A DNA stretch of 64,000 nucleotides from Cavia porcellus (Eukaryota; Chordata; Mammalia; Rodentia; Caviidae): contig NW_026947503.1 of assembly GCF_034190915.1 (NCBI RefSeq), positions 26,556,532 to 26,620,531 of the forward strand, given 5' to 3'. The translations under genes were made by a program, and so were the position numbers. Shown here in pieces: positions 1 through 11,555 of the stretch; positions within the stretch are counted from its first letter, which is position 1, and each line of letters begins with the position of its first letter. The notes beneath the pieces are model-generated. The model was not told where the DNA came from, made no database searches, and saw only the letters and a program-made list of their open reading frames with translations.

Positions 1-2039
1 GCAGTTTAATTGCCTCTGAATAGCTATTATATGCTGCAATTGGTCTATTGAATCTTAGATGATCTATTTACTTATCAAAGTGTAACCATCAAAGATTAGT
101 AAAAGAGTGAATAATATGAATTGTACTTTCATTATTTTGCATAAGAAATTGATGTACTTATAAAAGTATAATTTACCTTTTCAAAGAATATTTAATTTTT
201 TAATGTAAAACACTGTGAAAGGGAAAATTAGCAATACAAATGGGGATGGCACAAAAATAAAGAAAGAGTATTTCTGGGGAAAACTACTTTCAACAAGATG
301 CACTTTTTACTATACAACATTTTCATATTATTTGATTTGAAAGTTGATTTAGAATGGATATACTCCTTTATAAATGTTTACATATAAACGTTCATCAAAT
401 AGAAAAGGAATTATACATTTGAATTAAGTCAAACATTTTAAAATATTTTAATTTCTTTACATTTATTGTGAAAGGAAAAGACACCAAATACATCACTTTA
501 ATAGTTTTTTTTTTTTAAACAAAGATTAAGGGCATTGGAAGAAAATGATATTTTCATAATATTCTATATCATGTACTTTTAAGACAGACTACGGCTGATC
601 AAAACCCTCATCAGTTTTTTCCTGAAATTATTTTTCTCAACTGGACATACTCCGGTTTATTATTACAGGGTTACTCACAAGTGCTGGATGCGTACATTGA
701 TTTTTTTATTAGAAGAGAGCACTGAAGCATTAGGTCAGTAGGGGGAAGTGAATGCTCAAATTCTGTAAACAGATGTAAACACATATCAAATTTACGAATG
801 GTAAAACTGGGCCATCTTGCTCTGACTGAGATAAGCTATGGCCCTTTACATTTTCTTCATTTTTACACATTGTTCTTAAGAGTTAACGTATTGAACCATG
901 CATTCACGGTAGCCCAGTGAAAACATATGGAGATCTGTGGCTGAAAAGTACTAATGGATGTAAGAATGTGGACAGAATGTAGGTTGATTTTAGTGTCCCC
1001 TCAAAAGCAGTCACATATTCTTGGCAACCTGGCCCCATCCTCTGTGTCCACAGTGAGCACAGTGAAATGCTTCGGAACCAGTACTGATGCCACCACTCCG
1101 GACTATACAAACTCCAGGGCTGCAATGCAGTGAAAAGGAAGAAAAACATTTTTTCTTCTCCTTTTTCTACCCATTATTATACACTACTGATGCTTGCATT
1201 TATATTCACAAAATGTCATCACTTAACAGTTATTCTTCACCAAAATCGATGCTTCTAAAACCATAAACAAAAGACACTTAAGTAGGAAATGGCTGTTTGG
1301 TATCCAAGAGAAAAGAGTAGATTAAATACAAAAAACAGAGTAAAATACACACTTTCTACAATACTTCTTTGTTCTGTATATTCCTAAAAGACACAAGGTA
1401 TCCCCAAAACATTAACTTTATTCATATGAACATCCATTCAGTCAGTCAGAGGAAGAACACAACTGAAGACAACAGGCAGACAACAGGCTCCACATTCCCG
1501 TATCTTACACTCAGAGAAGAAAAGCAGAGTATCGACACACACAAATTATGCCAGTTTAAGACAAGAGAATGGTATAGAAAATTAGGCAGAATACAGTCAA
1601 GCTGAGAAAGAAGAATCAAGAATAAAAATACCTGAGACACAGTGGTTAAATAAGTTGCCAAGTTTTACAGCAGTAAAAGTGACAGAGTAGAGATACAAAT
1701 CCCAGAAGACTCCCTCTGAGGTCCACACTGAACTACTGCCTTAAAAGAACAATAAAGATCAGGTAATCCCTTTTCTTCAGCATCTCACAACTCAGAAAGA
1801 ATGCAAACATAAATGAACACATAACCGAAAGCTAAGGAAGAAAGCAGCATTTGTCATTATTCAAGAGCAAAACAACATAAAAGTCATGAATGTTCAAAAG
1901 AAGCTCGCCTCAGCAGGAAGATGGGAAACGTTAACAGCAACAGTGCCATTCAAGGGAGGTCTCCAAATTCATTTGACTCTGACTTGAAGAAATGAGGGTC
2001 ATCTAAAGAATAATAAACTACCCACCACCTTGATTAGCA
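1..2039. other. A+T-rich intron, no recognised element
   Basis: Single-copy-looking intronic DNA with short homopolymer runs. A slightly more G+C-rich patch at about 960-1130 has an open minus-strand frame of 81 codons with no recognisable motif. I can assign nothing here. Confidence 0.5.
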
Positions 2040-2300
2040 TCTCCTTCTTGCCTCCCCTTAAGGTTTCCTCTCTCTGATTCTCACTTTATCCTGCTCTCTT
2101 TTTGACCATGACACACACCACCATCTAACATACACTTAAAAGTGTATTAGTTCATCATGCTCATTGTCATCCCCACAAACAACCTCTCCCTCTAGAATCT
2201 ATGAAATCAGGGAATGAAGTTTCTGTCATTTTGATCACAGACGTTACTCAAAGGGCTACAACAGAAGATGCTTAATATTGAATGAATGGATAAAGCACCA
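2040..2300 (+). repeat. L2 LINE 3' end (ancient fragment)
   Basis: The segment ends with the typical L2 pattern: a degraded 'ctctagaatctatgaaatca' block, then '...aatattgaatgaatgg'. L2 3' ends usually finish in TGAATGAA-type tails. The match is by eye and strongly diverged, as expected of an element older than the mammalian radiation. Confidence 0.55.
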
Positions 2301-2393
2301 AAACAGAAAAACATCAATCATAAGCAGGAAACAGTAGCCAGTTAACATAGGCCCAAGTTAGAGATCTACTTACTGAAAACAGTAAGTAGAAGC

Positions 2394-2753
2394 TTTTATG
2401 GTTTAGATTTCCTTCCCCAAAGCCTCATGAGCTTTGAAGGTGACAGGATCATGGGGACAATATAACCATCTGTTTGTGAGTTTAGTACTCAGTGAACTGT
2501 TAGGAGGTAAATCCTGGTTGGAACACAGGTCACTGGGGCATGACCTAGATGAGTATATTCTTGTCCCAGGCTCTCCTCTTTTCTTTCTTTGTTTCCTGGC
2601 TGCCATCAATTAAGTAACTTTCCTCTGCCATTTCTGCCTTGGCATTAACCAACCATGGACTGAATCCTCTCATATGGAACCAAAAAGAAACCTTTTCTCC
2701 TTTAAATTGTAGGTGTCATATTCTTTCCCAGAGTTAGGAAAGCGACTAACACA
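2394..2753 (+). repeat. 5' LTR of the MaLR element
   Basis: Begins ttatggtttagatttcc and ends agcgactaacaca. It shares with the 3' LTR the 'ggtcactgggg' type centre, the 'tttctgccttggcattaacc' to 'tggactgaatcctct' block, and the 'cctttaaattgtaggtgtca' 3' end. The terminal TG is lost or mutated. Confidence 0.8.
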
Positions 2754-4121
2754 GAAAACTGGTACCAGGAGAGGGAGCCACTCCTGTAACTGTACTGGAT
2801 CATGTAACTTAGAAGCCCTGGAAACTGGTTTACAGGAACGGTTTGAAAAGGTTTGGAGATGCTGCTGGTTAGAGAAGCCGTAGAGTGCTATATGCAGGGA
2901 TTTATAGGAGATGCTAGTGGAAGCTCAGAAGCTCAGGAAACCAGTAACAATGCAGACAGTAAAGGGCAGGCTGATAAAGTTTCAGATGGGAATGAGGACT
3001 CTACTGGAAACTGGACTAGAGACCATGTGTATTTCATTCTGGCAAAGAGTTTGTCTATATTTTAGTCCTAAAATTTTGTGTGAGGCTAAATTAAAAGGTG
3101 GTGGACTAATTAATCTGCCAGAAGAAACTTCCAGGCTCTCCAATATTCAGGCATTGGCATAGATAATGCTGACTGCATTTAGCCAGACATAAGAATGAGA
3201 ATATGGCACAAAAAGCAAAGCCAAAGGATGTGAAAAACTGTGCTGGTGGACAGAAAGATAGTGTATGTCAACTTGGAGGCAAAGAATGTCACTGATGAAG
3301 AGATTAGTGCCATTAAAAAGAACTACATACTCTGGACAGGGATAAGAAGAAGCCACGAGAACATTTCAGAAGTCAGCAAAAGCTCACCCATCAGAGGCTC
3401 AAAGGTGCAAAATTGTAATCCTTTTATTTGGGAAGAAAGCCTCTGAACTCCTGCTCAAATAGAGCTCCCTTGGAAATTAATTTCCTTAGATTCATTTCCC
3501 CAACTTCTGCCATTCAGATATTCAAAGGCTTCTGTAGCCAAAAGGGCCTGCCTAAAGCTCAGGCTGGTTTGGCATATGTTGGCATTATCCATGTGGTGCT
3601 GGTTTTACAGAGCAGCAGAACACAAGAGTTGTGGGATCATAGAAGCTTACACCCAATTTCAAAGGAATGCCTTGGAAGCCAAGAATTTGGAACATCTGCT
3701 GAGAAAAACTATAGGCAGGAAATCAAGTCAACCTAAGAAAGAAGCCATGTTGTTGCAACCATCAAGGCCTGGGGGTGGGTCTTCCCAAGCCTTGCAGATT
3801 TTACATCTCATCAGAACCTGCCCCAGGTGCTGAACATACTCCCTGCTGAGTTTAGATCTTGCTTTGGTCCTATTTTTTACTATCCTCCTATTTCTCCCTT
3901 ATGGAATGGTAATGTTTACATTGTGCTATTGCATACTGGAAGTACATAACTTTCTTTTGATTTTTACAAAGACTATGAATTTGCCTTGAGTCTCAGAGGA
4001 GAATTAAGGCTTGGACTTTTCAGCAATAATGGAACTTTTAAGACTTATGTGTCTCTTAGAGCTAAATTAAATTTGCATAATGAGATGGGCATAACTCTTT
4101 TTTTAGGGACAGAGGGAGAAA

Positions 4122-4482
4122 TGTTATGGTTTAGATCTAAAATGTCTCCCAAAAGTCTCATGTGTGCAATATTCACCAGCGGGACTGCCTATTAATGAAG
4201 TCAGTAGCTGAATGTGTTGTTAGAAGGTAGAGAACAGGTAGAGGTGGGTCACTGGGTGTGAGAACTGGAAGAGCAGGTTCTTTTCCGTTTTTACCTTCTC
4301 TCTCTGCTTCCCAGGTACATGGATTGAGCAGCTTTTTTTCTCATGTCTCTCTGCCATGCTGCTTCTGCCTTGGAGCCAGCCAATCACGGACTGAATCCTC
4401 TGATACACAAACCAAAATAAACCTGTCGTCTTTAAATTATGGATGTTACGATCCTGTCCCAGTGACAGGAAAGTATGTAACA
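4122..4482 (+). repeat. 3' LTR of the MaLR element
   Basis: Begins tgttatggtttagatctaaa and ends aagtatgtaaca, so the canonical TG...CA termini are kept. The length (361 nt) is almost equal to the 5' copy (360 nt). It carries an AATAAA-like signal, 'accaaaataaacc', near its 3' end. Confidence 0.8.
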
Positions 4483-4489
4483 GCCTAAT

Positions 4490-4540
4490 TAGGCATTATT
4501 AGCCTATAATGCCTAATATACCAGCCTATAATGCCTAATA
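4490..4540 (+). repeat. 22-nt-period tandem repeat with hairpin
   Basis: The 18-mer agcctataatgcctaata occurs exactly twice, at 4501-4518 and 4523-4540. The preceding 'taggcattat' is the reverse complement of 'ataatgccta', so the first unit can also fold as a hairpin. It lies directly between the 3' LTR and the duplicated flank. Confidence 0.85.
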
Positions 4541-4972
4541 GATACTTGTTGAGTGAATGAGTAAAGCACAGAAGCAGAACAGGCCCAGGCACACATGAGA
4601 AACAAGCCAGTTTACATGGGTCCAGCTCAAGCCCAAGAGAGGAGTAAGAGAAGCTAAAGCCGGAATGTGACGTAGTTTCATAAACACTAAGGATACTGAA
4701 TTATATTTTAAAAGCTGTGGAAAGCAAGTAAAGATTTGAAATCATATGTGGGTTTTTTTTTTAGGAGATTAATCAGAGAACTCTGCATTTAAAAGACTTG
4801 AGATATAGGAGATAATAGTTTCCAAAACCTTTAAACTAGGTTGGTGACTGTGAAAATGGAGAAATCTCACAGCAAAAAAAAGGTTGTATCTATCAAACCA
4901 ACTTAAGAAACATAAAAAAAAAAAAAAACAGTGAAGGGTTAAACATAATTTAAGGTTTCAAATGCGGTGCCA

Positions 4973-5518
4973 TTAAGAAAATAGTTTCAGCTTAAACAAA
5001 ACTGGATTTAAATATGCTGCGGGTATGGAGGTGAGAAGTCTAGCACGGAGCTGAGAATAAAAAGGCAGGAACTCAGCAGGGAGAAAGTTGGAAATTATTC
5101 CTGGTTGGGGGAGAAGTGATGCCATAAAGCTAAAAGAATTTACCAAGAGACTGCAGAGAATGCTGGGAGCCAGGACCGCACCCCAAGCTCCCAAGGCAGA
5201 GGGAGCCACAGGGAACATAGAAGGGAAAGCTCCCGAGCCTCCTTTCTTCCTTTGACAAACTGAACACAGTCCTTCAGGCTGCAAAAAAGTTGTCAGATCT
5301 ACGAGATGGCTGTACTCTATGTTTCTACAGTCAAGCTTGTTCCTGATTTGGTACTTACATCCTTTATAATCTCCCCAGAGCATAATCCTGGGTATCCTAG
5401 GACAGAATACACATTTATGCATACATAGATAGATACATAGATAGATATCTTCCTCTCTCTTTCCCTCTCCCCTCCTGTATGTGTTTCTGAGTGTGTATAT
5501 AAGATTGCATGCTATCAA
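4973..5518. other. Intron patch with a 181-codon open frame, no recognised protein
   Basis: On the minus strand 181 codons are open, the longest frame in the window. The translation has no domain or motif I know, and composition drifts to G+C-rich at 5160-5260. Microsatellites TAGA (5424-5448) and TGAA/TG (5520-5545) adjoin it. I treat it as a chance frame or unidentified repeat, not a gene. Confidence 0.4.
5424..5448 (+). repeat. (TAGA)n-type microsatellite
   Basis: Imperfect tagatagatacatagatag run; a second TGAA/TG run follows about 75 nt downstream. Confidence 0.8.
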
Positions 5519-6714
5519 AATGAATGAATGAATGTGTGTGTGTGCTTGTGCATAAAGTTCATGCTGTCAGTATGACCTAGAGCACTAAGAATTTCATGGT
5601 CTGAGGGGGAGATGCTAAATCAGAAACCACTATTTAGTATTTCCTTCCTCTGTAGTATTTTTTTTTTTAAAGGCAGCCCTATGTGTTGCCTGAAAGGAAG
5701 ATAATTACTCTGGAATGATTTATATTGAACCAATAGAGAACTTAACATTACAGGGCCAATACCACCCACAGAATTTATGTTTCATTCCTAGTGAGAAGCC
5801 CTGATGTATTCATAGGATCCTCAGTGCTAGCTTATGTCAACACAGAGAAGTTACAGCAAAAGCAAGCATCTCCCACATGTTGTACAATTTCTACTTTCTA
5901 CATTACACAATCACATAAGAGGAAACAAAATAGATTAGCTTCAATCTCAGCTAACAATGTTTATGTTTCAAAACTTTACTAGGGGATGAGAGAAAAAGGA
6001 CCATAAAATGGCACTAAACTCTTGTTTAAGGCACTGGTTTTTCCTCGCAGAAAAATGTAACAGTACAGAAAGCTTAAATATCAATATATCAATCTTAGTA
6101 ATTCTACGATCAGACCCCTCGACTATAACAGCAAGTTTCTAAGTAAAACATATGGATCATTCACTTGAATCAAAACATGCTGGAAGTTACAGATTCTTTG
6201 AAACAACTACAGTTGGTTTCTTCGACAGAATAAATATACACAAAGACCTGCTGTGCGTGGAGTGGTCCAAGTGGGTCAGGGCACACTGATGGGTCTAGAG
6301 TCAGTGTTGGAAATATTAGGACACCACGGGAGTCAGGCCATGTTCCCTGTTACTCTCTAACTCTGCTCCTTCCTTGAAGACACGCTCCCCTAAGCTGCCT
6401 GCCTTCCTGGCCCACCCTTCACTGAGTGTTCTCCCATGGTAGCAAAGTGACCTTGCTGGTGAGGAAAGCTAGGATCTAAAACTTATCATAAACAACTCAG
6501 CCCCTTCTCCTCTCTTAGGAATGCATTCATTTGGAAAGAGCAGATATTCTGCTCTGCTCTCAAAGTAGTAAGTTTTACAGAAGCAGGTATACAAAGGGGA
6601 AAGGCAGTGTTTTTCTAGCACAGTCTGTGGTGAATAATTAATTTGAATGGAAAATGTATTAAGGAAGAACAAAGGGCTAAGAATAACCAAGACATGTCCA
6701 AAGTGGGGGAAAAA

Positions 6715-7830
6715 AGAAAAAAAATTACCCCACAGATTATAAGGACTACTTATAAAGCTACAGTAATTAAAACAGCATGGTATTGATGTAATAATAAAAT
6801 AACAAACAGAATAAAGAGAAAAAAACCAGAGTTCAGATACATATACATATATCAGGAAAAAACCAATTACTTATGTGAGTAAAAATGAAACTGGATCATA
6901 TACAAAAGCAACTACAAATTAATAAGTTACATGTGTATAACAAAACTTTAAAATTTGAAAAAAAAATACCAGATGATACCAGGTGGAGAATTTCTTAGGA
7001 TTCTAAAAGCACTAGCTTTAAAAAAAAAAAAAAAAAGGATAAAAAAATAGGTTAAGAGCTCCTTTTCATCAAAAGCACCTAGAGAAAATAAAAATGTAAG
7101 ACGCGAACTAAGAGAAGATGCTTGCCAAGCACACAGTTAACAAATAACTAGTAATCTAAACATATAAAGAACTAAAAAGTCAAGCAATCCAATGGGGAAA
7201 AATGGGCAACAAAACTTGAATAGGTATTTCACAGAAGAGGAAGCTCATTTTTAAACAGAACCACAGGCTCAGTAAGGCACCCTCCTCCAGCCCATCATTA
7301 GGCAAAAAGGGGAGGGGCTCACTGTGTTTCCTAAACTACCCTGGAGCTCCTAGTCACAAACAGTCCTCCTTCAGCCTCCTAAGAGCTGGGACTACAGCTG
7401 TGGATGACCCTGCTTGGCCAAACTGCCAAAATTTTAAATGGTGAGTATTGGAGACGAAGTAAATCAAGAGAATTTCTCAAATCTCTCACATACAAATTTG
7501 GCTCTAGTTTATAAAGTTGGATGTTGGCACAACTTAAGCAATGCCAGTACTAGAGATACACAAAAGAAAACTTCAGATCTTTCTACAGAAGACTTGGACA
7601 ATATGTTCTTAGGACAGTGTTTATAATAGCAAAATTCCAAATATCTATTGCCAGAAATAAATTTACAAAGTATGATTTGTACTATTTACAAGCTATAAAA
7701 ATGATCAAATTACAGTTAGGCAAGACAACATGAATCTCTATGATACAATGTTGTGAAAAATAAAATTAAACATCAAAAGTTATTAACAAATGAAACTAAG
7801 CAACATACTGTTCAGGCATGCCTATATTCT
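6715..7830 (+). mobile_element. Old L1 LINE, ORF2 3' part and 3' end, interrupted by a SINE
   Basis: Sense-strand L1 ORF2 landmarks are visible in order: 'gctacagtaattaaaacagc' with 'atggtattg' (about 6760-6790), the 'aatgggcaacaaaacttgaa' to 'aggtatttcacagaagagg' segment (about 7200-7245), and, after the SINE, 'tttataatagcaaaattcc' (about 7620) and the 'atgaatctctatgatacaat' segment (about 7730). Many stops and indels mark it as dead and old. It is antisense to WDR7. Confidence 0.75.
7310..7418 (-). repeat. Degraded B1 SINE, antisense, within the L1
   Basis: The + strand reads the reverse of a B1: 'tcagcctcctaagagctggg', then 'actacagctgtggatgaccc' and 'tgcttggcca'. It splits the surrounding L1, so it inserted later. 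Confidence 0.7.
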
Positions 7831-7984
7831 ATATGACTACTGGAGGCAAATACCAGCTGTAGTCAAAAAGATGTTTTCCTGTGAAGATGACTGTCAATGA
7901 CAAGAACAAAAACCCTGGTCAGACCATTTCAATAATAACATCTAAAAAATGCCTTGCTCAAATTTTCTAGACTCATCTGTAGTT

Positions 7985-8110
7985 GTAACTACTAAGTAAG
8001 CTGAGGCAGGAGGATTGAGCTCAGCATCCAGGGACCATGAGCAATATATAGCAAGACCTACTTAATCAGAGAGACAGAGACAGAGACAGAGAGACAGAAA
8101 GACACAGTCA
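7985..8110 (+). repeat. B1-like SINE remnant with (AGACAG)n tail
   Basis: 'agctgaggcaggaggattga' to 'gcaagacctacttaatcaga' resembles the middle and end of a B1. It runs into an agacagagacagagagacag simple repeat at about 8069-8110. Confidence 0.55.
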
Positions 8111-9014
8111 GAGAGAAAACAAAGAAAAGGTGAGAAAATTTTCCCAAACAAGAACAAAGCCCATTTTAAAGGCATGTTCTAAATTCAGTTATATGGTGTA
8201 AGTAGTTGGCCAGGAAAGAAGCAAAGGCATCTGCATAATTTAAGAAATACTGACCTTCAACCTGAATCAAGAGACCTCATTGCTGAATCTTAATGCGGCC
8301 AGAGGAAGACTCCACTAACAGTCTTAATCAAGCGCTCTCTCTCCAGAGAAACTACACAAGCACTGTACACAACCTTGACATTGTGCGTCCCATTACAAGG
8401 GTTTAGGGATGTCTTGAATCCTCAACTTCAAAAAAAACTCCTGGACAAGACTACGGAACAGTTTTGAGCGAGGACATGCCTTAGGTGATCAAAATACAGA
8501 GATCAAAATCTAGAAAGGAAGAACAAGTAAAAAATGAACATGATACATGACATTATGAGGAACTAAGCTAGAGACACAGCAACCTGTCACCCTGCTTTGG
8601 AGGATGTCAGAGAGACCGACAGGGAAATCTTTCTTAGAAAAAAATAAGAAACTCGGTGCTGAGAGATGAGTAAAAGCTAGGTGATGGGGTGGTGATGATG
8701 TTTCAAAGAGGAAAGCACATGAATAATCACGTGGCAGGAAAAACAAACCAGATTTTGAGGGCAGCAGGTGAGAAGTGAAGCGAAGTACCTGATCTGAGGG
8801 TTCATACTATGGAGGTCACAGGAATCATTCTAAGAAATTTTTAGTTATCCCGGTTGTAGTCAGGGGTTGTGAGGAGAACAATTAGAATCAGGACACAGAA
8901 TTTATAGTATTATTTTATGATGGTCACCCAGAGTTTAATACAAGAAAGTGCAGGAAATCTGTCCACAACACTGAAGACCCAGAATATTCAGCCAAGGGCC
9001 TGGATCCCACAATA

Positions 9015-9490
9015 ATGTCCTGCATGAGTCCAGATAAAGACCTAGAGCCCGTGACAATGCCTACCATGAGTCCAACTGGAGGTCTAGAGCCAATGGGAAG
9101 GACTCACGCCAGTCTGTTTCAAAGATCTGCACTGGGAAGGCACAAAGGTCAGCGGTGGAAGCTAGAAAATCTATGCCAGCAGGGTGAGGGAGCTGTGCTG
9201 GTAGGGTGAGGGTTCTACACTGAAGCTGAGGAGTCACGCTCATAATAAAGACCAGGGCTGTCCCGAAAGGCACCACAGCCATCCTTGGTGACACAGAGGT
9301 CTTGAGCTCCTCGCATGATAAGAACAGTAGAGTACATGCCAGAAAGCCAGCGTAACGAGTCTCTCCTGGAGATTAAATGGCACACGTCTTCCCCTCTGGA
9401 GCCAAGGAGTGATGCTCCATGTAAGGATCAGGGCTTCCCCAAAGTGAACCACAGACACTCTCACCAACAAGGTCCGGAGCTCCTTCAGTG
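9015..9490 (+). repeat. Diverged tandem-repeat region (periods about 45 and 176 nt)
   Basis: Two copies of 'atgagtccar...ctagagcc' lie about 45 nt apart at 9022-9095. Farther on, 9228-9315 and 9404-9490 share an order of blocks: a 'gagtcacgct'-like start, 'agaccagggctgtccc' against 'ggatcagggcttcccc', 'caccacag' against 'aaccacag', and 'gagctcct'. The region is richer in G+C and CpG than its surroundings. It may be a decayed minisatellite or part of an unrecognised ERV; I cannot name the family. Confidence 0.5.
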
Positions 9491-9639
9491 ACAGTGGTCG
9501 AACTCACATGGGGAAGCTAGTCATGACGAGCTCTTCTAGAAGAACCAATAACAGCAACACTTAGAGAAACCCACATGCCTCACTCATCTTCTCCGCATCT
9601 CTATACTGACAACTTTCCTCAGGTGGACCATCTGCGCTC

Positions 9640-10200
9640 AGCACCATCCTGATTTAATTCAGCTGGTGTTGACTATCAGTTTTTAATCCTTAACAATCCC
9701 AGAGGTATGAAGGGCCCTTGAAGGACTTTAACAAGGAGAATGTGGTAAGAGTGACTGGGGGGAGGTGGTACTGGAGATTCAACCCAAGAGGGCTTCACTA
9801 CTTAGCTACATCCCTAACCCTTTTATTTAATTTGTCTCACTAAATTGTCCAGGTGGACTCAAACTTGGCAAACATCCTGCCTCCACCTCCCTTACTGCTG
9901 GGATTACAGGTGGACACCACCACACTTGATTAAGGCTGTCCATTTATAAAGACTGTTTAGGACTGAGGATATGAAGGTAGCGTGGCAACGTCATAAGCAG
10001 TAAACAAGAACTAAAGTGGTTAGGGAATGGGCTGCTAGGATGAGAGGAGGATTTAAGACAGAAGGTTAACAGAACAGCCAGCAGGATTGGTAAGTGGTAA
10101 AGAAGCAGGAAGAGGTCAAGGATAATTCCTAGAATTTTGGCATGAACAAATGGTGAAGGGTAGTATTCTAGGCCAAGAATACAGCCCAAGGACATAATCT
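9640..10200 (+). repeat. L2 LINE fragment interrupted by a B1-dID SINE
   Basis: Before the SINE: 'gaaggactttaacaagga' to 'gtggtaagagtgac'. After it: 'aggtcaaggataattcctag' to 'ttggcatgaacaaatgg'. These follow the familiar L2 order, but are strongly decayed. Assignment is by eye. Confidence 0.45.
9766..9930 (-). repeat. B1-dID composite SINE, antisense
   Basis: Read on the minus strand: a B1 body ('ggtggtgtccacctgtaatc', then 'cccagcag'), a short A-rich link, and an ID-like tRNA part ('gggttagggatgtagctaag', then a degraded 'gggttgaatctcc' B box). The B1-then-ID order defines the B1-dID family known from squirrel-, beaver- and guinea-pig-related rodents. Confidence 0.75.
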
Positions 10201-10219
10201 GGGCCGCCGGAGGACCAGT

Positions 10220-10490
10220 TCAATTTTCAAAATACTGTAGTTAAGAATACTCTATTTTTTTGTACATGTTTACAGCACATAACGGTTGTTTTCACTGTGT
10301 GAAATTGATACAGGTATATTAACACCTTAATTCTTTTTTCATCCCATATCCCTTTCATATCTTGACCCACTCTCCTTTGAGAATGATCTGTCTACTTATT
10401 ATCTATTTTATTTTGCTTTTATTTTTATTCTAGATTCCTCATATAAACTATGATATTCATAGCTGGCCATAAACAATTACAATGTTAACT
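10220..10490 (-). repeat. Possible antisense L1 3'UTR fragment
   Basis: A pyrimidine-rich stretch (about 10330-10450) ending 'tctagattcctcatataaac' resembles the reverse strand of an L1 3' end ('tagattcyacatataagtga'-like). This would be the only L1 piece in the gene's orientation, but the match is weak. Confidence 0.3.
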
Positions 10491-10514
10491 TTTTAACTTT
10501 TTATTTATTTATTT

Positions 10515-10663
10515 TGTACCTTTTTGAGGCAAGGTCTCAATATGCAATTCAGGCTGACCTTGGGCTCACTCTGTATGTAGTCCAGGCTGATTTTGAGTTA
10601 TCCTGCCTCAGTTTCCCAAGTGCTCAGTGCCAGGATTATAAGAGAACACCATCACACCCGGCT
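10515..10663 (-). repeat. B1 SINE with internal duplication, antisense
   Basis: The + strand reads 'tttttgaggcaaggtctcaa', two tandem versions of the 'caggctgayctt' block about 30 nt apart, and 'aagtgctcagtgccaggatt'. This is the reverse of a rodent B1 with its typical 29-30 nt internal duplication. Confidence 0.85.
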
Positions 10664-10689
10664 GTTAGAATGTTAATTTATTCAGTCAC

Positions 10690-11240
10690 CCAACACATGT
10701 TTTGAACACTCACTACTTTTCATGTACCATGTCATATAATGGGGTTACACAGCCATGATCAACAAAATATCCTGATCTTGGTCATATGGCATTTATATTA
10801 AAAAACAAACAAGTAAACAGTTGGACAAAATGACTGTACATCACTACAGGCTTTATAGTGAAAATAAAACTGGATTATACACTAGCACAAGTGCCAGGAA
10901 GGGAGGAGTATTTAGACTGGGGCATCTGTAGAAAATATTGTATCTGCACTGAGACTGAATCATCAGCCAGCCTTCTGAGATTCTGGGAAGGAAAAATTGA
11001 GCGTCAACTCCCTAAAAGGAAATGAACTTAGGATATGCATGAAATAAAAGGAAATGTGACTTGGGCTTGGTGAATGACCGGGAATGGAAGTGGGCAAGAG
11101 CAGACAATGTATACGATTTAAGCAACAGTAAAAGATTCAACTGTTAGTCTCAAATGTGAGAAAAAGCTATCAAAAGTATGATTTTAAGCAGAAGGTGATT
11201 TATTTTTTAAAGGATTAGTCTGTGTACAAAAATGGGTTAC
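10690..11240 (+). repeat. L2-like ancient LINE fragment
   Basis: 'cacccaacacatgttttgaa' and 'ggggttacacagccatgatc' start it; 'gtgccaggaagggaggagta' and 'gactgaatcatcagccag' follow in the order usual for L2. Many substitutions; by-eye assignment only. Confidence 0.45.
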
Positions 11241-11436
11241 AAGAGGAAAAGAGTAGAGAAATGACAATCACTGAAAATGAAAGGGATATCAGCTATGATG
11301 GTATCCCTAGAGCTAAGAGAAGTGGGAAAAAATTAGAAGTAGGCAATTACTTAGAAAGTAGAAAGAGACAATAGGAATTGATACTCCAAAGCTGAGATAA
11401 GGACCTACTGGTGATCAGTAATGATAAGCGCTTTTT

Positions 11437-11500
11437 AATAGTTGATACACTGTATTACCTTGAGAAGTTCAGAAACTTAACTAAGTGACTTAGCAATTCC
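11437..11500 (+). repeat. Partial 5' copy of the LTR that follows
   Basis: 'ccttgagaagttcagaaact' to 'aagtgacttagcaa' matches the LTR start at about 11580 ('cttgagaagtttagaaatg' to 'aagtgactcagcaa'). It is a truncated tandem copy lying 125 nt upstream. Confidence 0.7.
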
Positions 11501-11555
11501 ACATCCTAGGAGGTACAAGACCTGCCCTGGGGCAGCTGTTTTCACCCTAGGATGC

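Larger units (their letters stand above)
2394..4482 (+). mobile_element. Complete MaLR-type (ERVL-related, non-autonomous) LTR element
   Basis: Two similar LTRs of about 360 bp enclose an internal region of 1.37 kb in the same orientation. The internal part starts just after the 5' LTR with 'actggtaccaggagaggg', the MaLR primer-site-proximal pattern, and ends in a purine-rich stretch 'agggacagagggagaaatg' directly before the 3' LTR. The blocks at about 3860-4010 also follow the known MaLR internal layout. No long reading frame is present, in keeping with MaLR elements being non-coding passengers mobilised by ERVL enzymes. The LTRs are well diverged, so the insertion is old. It is antisense to WDR7. 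Homologous flanking sequences lie just outside both ends (see findings). Confidence 0.8.

Noticed and set aside
4973..5518. 181-codon minus-strand open frame, the longest in the window
   Set aside because: No known domain, low-complexity start from a TAGA repeat, no splice logic with WDR7 and no homologue I recognise. Treated as a chance frame.
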